A stretch of 60,000 nt of DNA from Tubulanus polymorphus (Eukaryota > Nemertea > Palaeonemertea > Tubulaniformes > Tubulanidae): positions 8,920,850-8,980,849 of the forward strand of contig NC_134029.1 in the NCBI RefSeq assembly GCF_964204645.1. The letters are read 5' to 3'. Positions 51,670-60,000 of the stretch are shown piece by piece. The notes beneath the pieces were generated by a model. That model was not told the DNA's origin. It made no database searches and was given only the letters and a program-made list of their open reading frames with translations. Each line of letters opens with the position of its first letter. Position 1 is the first letter of the stretch. Position numbers and translations under genes: made by a program.

Positions 51670-54040
51670 TATGTTGCTGCTTAAGCGATACAACATCAGC
51701 TTCCATACTATGAAATCGTACACGGAAGAAATAGACAAACAGTACAAACACATACCGGTATATTAAGTTTAGCACATGGATATGTGACCACTAAGAGCTT
51801 AAGAGGGATGAATTGAAATATTGTGCCAATGTTCGCTGATCGTTTCAAAATACCGTGACAAAGATTCTCATTAAAAGCACAGACTTCGGTTGATTAGATT
51901 TCACGAATGCCAACACGCCCACGTATATGTATTGATACGATAATCTGGTAAGATAATGAACCAAATCGAGATTGTCAAGCAAAGTATCAAAATCTCGATA
52001 GAATTGTGTCTCGTTTATCCTGTCGAAGTAGTTCTTCGCGACATGTATGACGAAATGCGATCGCACGAGATCAAGACACGATTTTCTTTTTTCCTACAAA
52101 ACGATTTGTATCTTGATTAGAAAAAAAGGATCTCGTTACGGGGACTGATATCGATATCTAAAAAAGTCATTTGAGGAGCATTTTTTCTACCACAGAAATT
52201 GACTCAAATTTAAACGTTACCATATCATAAACCCGTGCGCACTAAACAGGAAGGTACGGTATCATCGTGACCGATGGAACCTCATTTTCTCGCGCCTGGC
52301 TTGAAATAACAGCGTTTGTTTGCCGTAAACTACAAAAGCCTAATCAAATGGAGGCAAAGTGCGCACATTTTGTTGATTGATTCGCTGACCGCTGTAGTCG
52401 AACCGGAGATCTATTGACCGCACTCCTATGAATCATTGCCGGCATTGGCGTTTTCGAAACGCGCCTCTACGTAACGTATTGCAAACCGCGCCAGCCTCGT
52501 GTATCGCCTGCGCTTAGATGTAATTACCAATAGGCCTGCATTAAAGATACCCTTGTGGCCTTAACACTCCTCATTATCATTATTCATATTGACCCAAATC
52601 TTATCAGGTCAACGACGCCTGTACCCAAGGGTAAAATATAGCAATCAAACAAACTAATACGACGTGACGAGTCTGATACGTTCACCGTCTCCTGGGTAGA
52701 TTCCTATTTGAAATATGGTAATAAGCCGTGATTTCAAAGGCATTAATTTCGACACTTATTTATTTACGCACGCACCACTAGCGATTTGACAGAAAACGTA
52801 CAGCGTTCGGTGACGTCAACGCCGCGGTAACATCCTGATAATAATTATTCCTACTTTCAACCACCGCGCAACGTAACGTAACGACGTACACATCAATGTG
52901 CGTGTATATAGGATTCAATCCAATTCAATTCAATGTATATACATCATAAAATCGTACACGATTGTGGATGATATAAAACATTGTACACAAAAAAGATGAT
53001 GGATTATGTGTGTGCATAGAATAACAATCAAAGAGAGAATTAACAACAATGTAGCCAGTTTAATATTTACTCGGGGAAGGTGGATATGGAATTAGGTAAA
53101 CCCTCGGTCTAAATATTAGCCAGCATTTTTGACTTACAAATGGGAAGATGTCGAGGTTTCTAATGAGGAATATTTTGCTCATATCGTCGAAGAGTTCATC
53201 CCGCTTCTCATGTCCGTATTTAGAGGGAGGTTCGGGGAGGGTGGGGGTTCCAACGAATCCATTGACGAAGTTCCATTCATATATGCTTTAACTAAGAAAA
53301 TTTGAGCATCGATTTCAAAAGATTCACCCATTGGTAAAACTTTTTCATTTTTTTTTTCGTTCAAATTATGCAAATGCTTCCAAACTTGCTTGAGTTTAGG
53401 CCAATTTGAAAAAGATAGAAAATCTAAAAATTGTGATAATCGTCGGTTTAACGGGCGACCGTAACAGAGTGACTCTATCCTCGAGCCATGTATCGTTCCG
53501 TTACAATAATCTACGGACCTGTCATCCTGAGCACGCCAATACAAAATGAAACTCGATTCGTGTGATGTATATAAAACCCCGGATGACAAGACGTTTGACG
53601 TCGACTCAAACGACACGAATATTAGAACATTTTTAATTGAAACGTGTTTCGATGAAGTCACCAGTCAATTTTGCTCGGTTTTCTTCGTGGCAAACATCAG
53701 ATTTCACGCGCAACGATACCGATCACTAGATAAACCACACAAAACGTGTCGACGTCAATCAGACTTAAACGAAGTTGACATGCCTCGATAATCACAATTA
53801 AAAGTCGATTGTTAACGTTTTTTGCTGGCACGAAATATGACAAACGAACGAGTCGCATATAATGACATTATCGTCACATCGAGATGGTCGGGACCTGAAC
53901 AGGTATCATTCTGCTACCACCCGTACGTGTCAAATCAAGATGATCATCTGATAATCTGGCGATGGAACAACTGTCAAGTATTCTAGCTAATATACCGTCA
54001 AGGCAAGGCCCTGAGCACAAGAGCAAAGTCTGGACCATCA
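51670..54040. other. Non-coding stretch with one doubtful 160-codon frame
   Basis: A minus-strand frame at 53179-53661 has no recognisable domain and is within chance expectation. A short CAATT/AATTC repeat lies at 52915-52935. 52.2-52.9 kb is CpG-rich. Confidence 0.3.
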
Positions 54041-54044
54041 TTGT

Positions 54045-54305
54045 ACATCGTCCGCATTCGATTTTTTCTACATTTCAATTCAATCTAAATGAACTTTTCT
54101 CTTAAATTGATCAACATCATTCAAGAAAACTATACCGATATCCGAGTAGAAGAATGAAAGTATTGTATATGTTGTGGGTGCCGTGATAATATATCGATTG
54201 GGGAGTCTGAAAATCCAGTTCAAAGTAAAAAATGAACTAATTTTGACAACGGTCGACCTACTGCTCGTCACGCCACCTGGCGGGATTGCTCGTGTTGCGG
54301 GTACC
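54045..54305. repeat. Dispersed repeat family R1, copy F
   Basis: Starts at CCGCATTCGATTTTTTCTAC; it lacks the 5' leader. It shares ATCCGAGTAGAAGAATGA, CGTGATAATATAT and TTTGACAACG with copy D and ends with the CTCF-like block at 54270-54283 followed by GCGGGTACC. Confidence 0.7.
54270..54283 (-). promoter_or_regulatory. CTCF-like core motif in repeat R1 copy F
   Basis: The minus strand reads CCGCCAGGTGGCGT: 12 of 14 positions satisfy the CTCF core consensus. The changes relative to the other copies remain inside the variable R and K positions, apart from the third and last bases. Confidence 0.3.
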
Positions 54306-55737
54306 GCATTATAAGATTGGGTCCATACTACGTTTTGCGTGTATTTGAACATTTCGTTTTCTATAGACTGATAGCAGACATAGTTATCTTATCCCATATC
54401 GCACGTGTAAGCCGAGGTCCAAGGAAGAAAATCTATACGAAGCTCTCAAAACATCAAAAGTGACTTCGATCATTAAACCAGGGAGGTATTTCCCACCTCC
54501 CCGGCTAAACGTATTCGTGTACGAAGATTATTCATACAAAATCCGAAAAAACCTACTCAACAATCTAGAGTGATACCTTCTCCGCTGTGAGAATTATAAT
54601 TGGTTTCATTATGCGTCTATTCGATTATATGGCATCAATGGAAGCCTTTCCGATGCGCAGTAGCTGTAATGTTATTTTTTTCGAGAAAAAAAAATTTAAT
54701 ATCGAAGCTCTCCGCTTCTCCCAGTTTACGGTAAATACCAGTAATCCTCTTATATTCATAGCGATTTAGCCTTTAATATGGTTTTACGAGTACAACTCGA
54801 GCTGTCTTATCTGATCGGCAACTTGTACTTCGGTTAGATCCCTCCGACTGTTTCGTGATCGCCGATTGAAATCTCGGCTACACTGGTTCACCGGTTTAAA
54901 GTTACGTAACTGAACAGAACGAAATCTCGTCCGCTTCGTAAATCTCAAATTAGATTTTCTAGACAAATCAAGATATCAAGAACGAACGACCCCGCGCTGA
55001 AGAGAAATCTATTTCCGCGCTAAATGAAGTGGAAAGATTTTATATGGCTGATTTACGGTGACAGCGGATCATGAACAGTAAAAACGTTTATTAGCGAGAA
55101 GAGTTTTAATATACTTTTCAAGGACAACTAACGTTTTGTGGCAAACCCAAAAACGTACTGATACAACAGCTGAGGGTCCGACCAGACTGTGTCGTCATAA
55201 TGTCAATCGAAATTAGTTGATTTTCGATAAGATTAACCCTGATCAGGATCATCGGTTTTTCAGTTCCAGAAATGAAGCAAATCACGCATGGTTGAAATTC
55301 GATTAATCTTTTTATGTCCGTATGACAAGATTTTATTCATTGTATTCGGAATCTCAGAGGAAACCCAGCAATTTCTGACGAGCCAAGCTGGCGTATCCTT
55401 TATTATCTCAAAATAGGGATTGTCCCTGATATTCATTTGAATGGTAGATTTCGTTTGATTTGTTTCGAATTCGTGTCCAAACCCGCTACACCTGCCGGGA
55501 GCGAAACAGTAAGTTTGATTTTGAAATCGGAAATCGAATTACAGATATAATTTACTGATCGGCGGTCGAATTAAAAGAACTTTTTTTTCAAATCGAAGTA
55601 CATAATTGAAAATTTCGTTTCCGGTGCGTTAAAACAATCTTCCAACCTGCCAGAACCGGCCAGCGGCTGATTGGGAATATCTCAGTGGATAGTCACCTTC
55701 GCAACAATAGCGTTGTACTTTATTGGATAATCCTCAT
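54306..55737. other. Non-coding stretch, nothing recognised
   Basis: CpG-rich unique DNA with only short frames. Confidence 0.3.
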
Positions 55738-55864
55738 TTCTGGGGCCCAGTTTCACAAAAAAGTTTCACGATTAAGGCCTAAATCGATATACTTAAGATA
55801 AAATGAATTAATGAAAAATTAAATCGACTGAAGAGTTAAATCTTTTTGTGATACTGGGCCCAGA
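55738..55864. mobile_element. Short palindromic MITE (GGGCCCAGTTTCACAAA ends)
   Basis: The ends TTCTGGGGCCCAGTTTCAC and GTGATACTGGGCCCAGAA are inverse complements, and AAAAAGATTT/AAAGTTT-type words continue the arms. About 127 bp, AT-rich centre, non-coding. Related to the 14.85-kb element. Confidence 0.65.
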
Positions 55865-56367
55865 ACTACGATATCCCTGCCCCGGCGACAAGGAGTCTGG
55901 AGCACCTATCCTCTATCGACTTCTCGTGTGGTGTCGCATATAGTGTGCGTATAGAATATTTCATTCTGATTACGGGAGTCAATTATTTCTACTAACTACG
56001 GTTGGTTGGGTCGAATTATCGGAAACCGTAAATTTCTGTGAAATGATGATTTATGACATAGCGTTTCGCGAGGAACATCCGCTGCATGTAACGTAGCGTG
56101 CGATTTCCGGATGTGCAGTAGGCGTGCATCTTCAACGATCGCGACCGTCGGTATTACGAAGCGACAAAAGTATAACCGATGTTCTATAAAAAGGGGACTT
56201 CGGCATCTAATACAGGATACCCCGGACATCCAGGGTCGTGTTTTTAAATCTTAAAAATAGGGATTTACCCTGTTATTTGATTCATTTGATTTTACTTCGG
56301 TCCATGGGCCCCAGAAATGTACTTTTCCCTTGAGCGGAAAGACACATTCGTGATTGATTTCTATTAC

Positions 56368-56694
56368 CAGGATCCAATAACAGGGATTTGAACCCGATGG
56401 CATCGAGATTCGCCACGGTACGAAACCCTGCCACACCAGCCTCTGCGCAGCTTAAATTATGTCATTATTAGCCGACTAGAAATCCTGTTTTATCCTTCTT
56501 GCCCGGGTTTTTCCATTTATAGTTTATCTATGAAATTTGCCTCAGCGACTATATACAACGAGCAATCTGATCGGTGCCGCAAGCTTTCGTGCGGCAAATC
56601 TGCACATGTACCTGTTGCACCCGGTCTCATGTGACAGGGTTCGTGTCGTGGCCGAGTCTAGCGACGTCGTCAGAATCCCTACCGCAGGAGGATG
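56368..56694. mobile_element. MULE-like MITE, copy M3 (opposite orientation, decayed)
   Basis: Relative to the other copies the centre is inverted: CGGGTTTTTCCATTTATAG and CTATATACAACGAGCAATCTG are reverse complements of the M1/M4 interior. The arms retain GGGATTTGAACCCGATGGC and GGTACGAAACCCTGCC; the right terminus GGAGGATG is intact and the left terminus is degraded. No target duplication is recognisable. Confidence 0.65.
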
Positions 56695-56968
56695 CGTAAA
56701 TACATGTGCGTTGTTATGATAGCTCTATTCTGTCTGTTCCCCAATTCAGCTTGCCCGGTAACCTGCTGTAAACAAAGGCACCAAGAAAAAGATCCAATCG
56801 CATTTTAATCGACGATTATTAGAGAGAGCCGTGATAATCAAAAAAGAAACATGATTTAGAAAAAGCTATTATTGTCTATAGAAAGACGATATCTATAGAT
56901 GAATAGATAATGCTTTCGTATTTTGCTGACAAAACCTGACACATCCTCGATCGGATTTTTAAGTTATT

Positions 56969-57143
56969 CAGGCTCGGATCCAGACGGTGACACCAGAGGC
57001 ACGTGCTACCGTCGTGAAAGTTTCTTGCCCTTGGCCTTGCTTAAAAAATTGCACAAAAAGGCAATATTTTCAATAACTTTTGGAGTCGTCGTGGATCATG
57101 ATCTTAGATTAAAGTGCTACAGTTGATCCTGGATCCGCCCCTG
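56969..57143. mobile_element. MITE with GGATCC-type ends and 5-bp TSD, copy 2
   Basis: Ends CAGGCTCGGATCCAG and CCTGGATCCGCCCCTG, about 175 bp, flanked by exact TTATT copies (56964-56968 and 57144-57148). The left half (CGGATCCAGACGGT, GGCACGTGCTACCGTCGTGAAA) is shared with the isolated left end at 4631. Confidence 0.75.
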
Positions 57144-57149
57144 TTATTG

Positions 57150-57967
57150 ATCGTGATATACATTTATATATCCATCGTTGATAAAGCAAAATACTTTTTT
57201 CATCTTCCGCCTGCTCAATGACGACAGCAGATTGCTTAACAAGAGCACACCGGTTCATTATTCACAAACAAATCGACGAACAAAAGAAAGTCGATACTTA
57301 AGCATGTACGAAAGTAAAATTGAGAATCGATCAAGGGATACGGTATATTTTTATACAGCTAACAGAAGGATAAGAGTTAATATTAGATTCTAATTCATTG
57401 AGCGTTGAATAGACGACAAAAGATGTCGTTTGTCATAAAGGATTCACGGCACGTTGACAGCTCGATGTAATAATGCTACTATCAGTTATTCGATGCTCAG
57501 GCCTGGTGTTCATTTCGCGTGAAATCGTGTCATTTCGTCGCATAACGTGTGGAAAACATATAAGAGCCATCACACTATCGATTTCGATTTGCGAGATACA
57601 AGAATTTCGTAATAACCGAACGGTTTTTTAATCTCTCCGTTGGTCGATACAAAAAATCAAATTAGGCATCCGTTGAATATTCCGTGTTATCCTGAAGTCC
57701 AATCGTGTAACCTCTATAGCCGGTATAGCCGATTCTGAAATAAATAGTAATGTTTCACGCCGGGGAAATATTAAGTGGCGGTCGTAGAATCGTTCGTTTT
57801 AGTTAGTTCGTGATAGACTAGAAACCTGTCATTGATAAAAGACAAAGTTGTGCCGTCGTGAACTTGTAGCGTGTTTATTTGATCAATCACACGATCATAA
57901 TAGACAGTACACGTGTTGCATATGGCTGCTTATTGTCAAACGAAGTCAGCCCTAGTTCATTGTATTG
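57150..57967. other. Non-coding stretch, nothing recognised
   Basis: Only short frames without domains. Confidence 0.3.
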
Positions 57968-57976
57968 GTAACGTGT

Positions 57977-58315
57977 CATCCTCCCTCTGCAGGGACTCGA
58001 ACCTGATGGCATCGCTACACTCAGCCACGGCACGAAACCCTGCTACAGTAGACCGGGTGCGCAGGTACATGCGCAGCTTTCCGAACGAAAACTGGCGGCA
58101 CCAATCAGATTGCTCGTTGTATAATCGTTGAGGCAAATTTCAAGGAAGAACTATAAATGGGAAAATCCGGGCTAAAATAAAACGGGATTTCTGATTGGCT
58201 AAAAATCACATCATCTGAACTGTGCATGTATCTGCGCACACGGTCGATTATGGCAGGGTTTCGTGCCGTGGCAATTTCGATGCCATCAGGTTCGAATCCC
58301 TGCCGGGGGAGGATG
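57977..58315. mobile_element. MULE-like MITE, copy M4 (best preserved, perfect 9-bp TSD)
   Basis: Flanked by exact GTAACGTGT copies (57968-57976 and 58316-58324). The terminal inverted repeats extend about 100 bp per arm: CATCCTCCC, GGCAGGG, TCGAACCTGATGGCATCG, CCACGGCACGAAACCCTGC, GCGCAG and TACATGC are all present in both. Each arm contains a word matching the Pol III B box (57993-58003 inverted, 58289-58299 direct). The interior includes TATAAATGGGAAA. No transposase. A 9-bp duplication and long TIRs fit Mutator-like elements. Confidence 0.88.
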
Positions 58316-58661
58316 GTAACGTGTATGGAAGCAGGGCATTGACATCAGAAAAAGCAGAAAATGTATCAATTGAATGGTGAAATAAATGTAAGATAGATAT
58401 TTGTGGAGATAATCATCAGATCATCAATGAGTTGTAATCGATAGTAGAATACACTATGATGCGAAGAACAGATAAAAAGATAGAAACCAACTATAGATAT
58501 ACAGATTTAACTGGCTCTATCGGGCCACTATCGTTTCGAACTCTCGCTGAAATCCAAATATACGAATATGATTACGACTATCGACCATAATCTTGACCGT
58601 CGTCGTAAACGTACGGTTGAAAAACCTCTCTATTACGGGGCACTACACGATCTCCAGTCTC

Positions 58662-58920
58662 CAGGGGCAGATCCAGGAATTTGAGCAGAGGAATCAAGAT
58701 GTAATTCGTTTTCATATTACAATGAAAAAAATACATTCCCCTGGAATTTGACGATACAATGTTTAAAAAAAGTGTGCATTACCGACTGTAATTTCCGGCA
58801 GATGTCGATGACATTTTGAATTGTATTTGTTAGTTTTATCATTAATATGATATGATATCACTGTCAGAAAATTTTCGACCACGGAAACCACCTAAACCTC
58901 CCTACTTGGATCCGCCCTTG
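58662..58920. mobile_element. MITE with GGATCC-type ends and 5-bp TSD, copy 3
   Basis: Ends CAGGGGCAGATCCAGG and CTTGGATCCGCCCTTG, about 259 bp, flanked by GTCTC (58657-58661) and ATCTC (58921-58925), a 5-bp duplication with one change. Non-coding. Confidence 0.6.
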
Positions 58921-58925
58921 ATCTC

Positions 58926-60000
58926 GCATGCATTTCGGATGCTATTCGTGCAGTAACATCCAAGCCGATCTTTCTGAAACTGAACCATTGGTATTTACGG
59001 CACGGGCCGTTTCGGTCTATACAACGAGTACTTAGAATTGTGCTTTCGACTCCATTAGACGCATCCGATGCATACAAATCAATTCGAAACAAAGAGATAT
59101 GCGGTTTCGACGACAATATCACTAGATATATCAAATAGACCCGTTACCACACTAATTAACGAAATGATCTTGAGTAGATGTATTTGGCCGTTTAGGGATT
59201 AATGAATCTTGACGTAGGGGACCCGTTCGTCGTTGCCTAGAGCAAAAACATATTCGCTTCAAATTCTATAATCGAATGTGTTTCGGAAAACGGAACTAAG
59301 GCATATTCAACGACGTTGTGTAGTCACAAAATATCGATCGATTTTATTCGCATCGGTTTTCATTGTTTCTTCTACGCTGATACACTTCGACGGGAATTAT
59401 AAGCAAGGCCCGAAGGCAGGGAAGTGAAACTGGCTCTATCGGTAAGCCAGCTACTCAACTGGATTCCGAAACTAGTTTATTGTCTCGCATACGCAAAAGG
59501 CTGGCGCTTTAGCGTCAGTCCGCGTGCAGTGGCTTAAGCGGGGCTTTTGAACCGCACGCGATCGATTGGTAGAATCGCACGACGTTTCTGTCTGGACTTT
59601 TTTTTCAAGCGATAGATACAGAAGCGAAAGCTCGCGTTTATATACATGGGCGAAGAATTATGAAATTCCAGAGACTTTGCCCTGCTAATCAATATGATAA
59701 CAATAGTAAGATAACAAGTAACAATGATACGATAAAAAGCACTACAGATTTAAAAGTTTTAAAATTAAGAATTTATCCAATCAAAAATCAAAATAACACA
59801 AGTTTTCGAACTCTCACTAGAGATCATCGTCAGGATCTCTAGGTTTCTTTTTTGTTGCAAGAATCCAAAATATGTTTACGATCGCGATTCAGAAAACGAT
59901 CACGATGGTTCGGCGATACGGTCGGGGTTCAAGGCAGATATTTGAGATTATGACGGGAATATGACTCAGAAAGTCTTGCGTAAAGAATTCGAGTTCCAAC
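58926..60000. other. Non-coding stretch, nothing recognised
   Basis: CpG-rich unique DNA with short frames only; the window ends without a recognisable gene edge. Confidence 0.3.

Noticed and set aside
53179-53661. 160-codon minus-strand frame
   Set aside because: No domain, no splice sites, and overlapping frames on the opposite strand; chance length.
57993-58299. Possible tRNA genes at the B-box words of the MULE-like MITE
   Set aside because: No A box at the correct distance and no cloverleaf. The words are part of the terminal inverted repeats.

Overview
This is eukaryotic, animal-type DNA. The one multi-exon gene has short GT-AG introns, its flanks are packed with small non-autonomous transposons, SINE-like elements and microsatellites, and there are no operons or bacterial signals. 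Both recognisable protein families, a class A (rhodopsin-like) GPCR expansion and an SLC22 solute carrier, are metazoan. The short introns, the lineage-specific GPCR duplicate, CpG-rich AT-leaning DNA and many marine-invertebrate-type MITEs suggest an invertebrate, perhaps a lophotrochozoan. The sequence alone does not allow a species call.

Layout. 1-21.8 kb: no gene I can support; it holds copies of several repeat families, a pogo-like element (16.8-17.3 kb) and an ATATC-type minisatellite (14.0-14.2 kb). 21.9-24.7 kb: an intact single-exon GPCR on the + strand (21884-22867) and, about 0.85 kb downstream and facing it, a decayed copy on the - strand (23716-24650). Together they form a tail-to-tail inverted duplication. 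24.8-35 kb: repeats, including a MULE-like MITE with perfect 9-bp target duplications, a tRNA-derived SINE whose empty site can be read from a neighbouring duplicate, fold-back elements and a TTAA-flanked element. 35.0-39.4 kb: a complete ten-exon SLC22-type organic ion transporter gene encoding 536 residues; intron 3 carries a 0.4-kb GATAAC/AAT microsatellite. 39.4-60 kb: no confident gene; CpG-rich unique DNA with scattered MITEs and local tandem duplications.

The two genes are unrelated: one is a cell-surface receptor and the other a plasma-membrane transporter. The most distinctive content is in the repeats. One family (at least five copies with an intact 3' end) ends in a near-perfect match to the CTCF core motif. 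A second family (MULE-like) carries Pol III B-box matches in its terminal inverted repeats. A third is palindromic and carries decayed hammerhead-ribozyme-like cores. The inverted GPCR pair could also form a long hairpin RNA. These are the points most worth following up.
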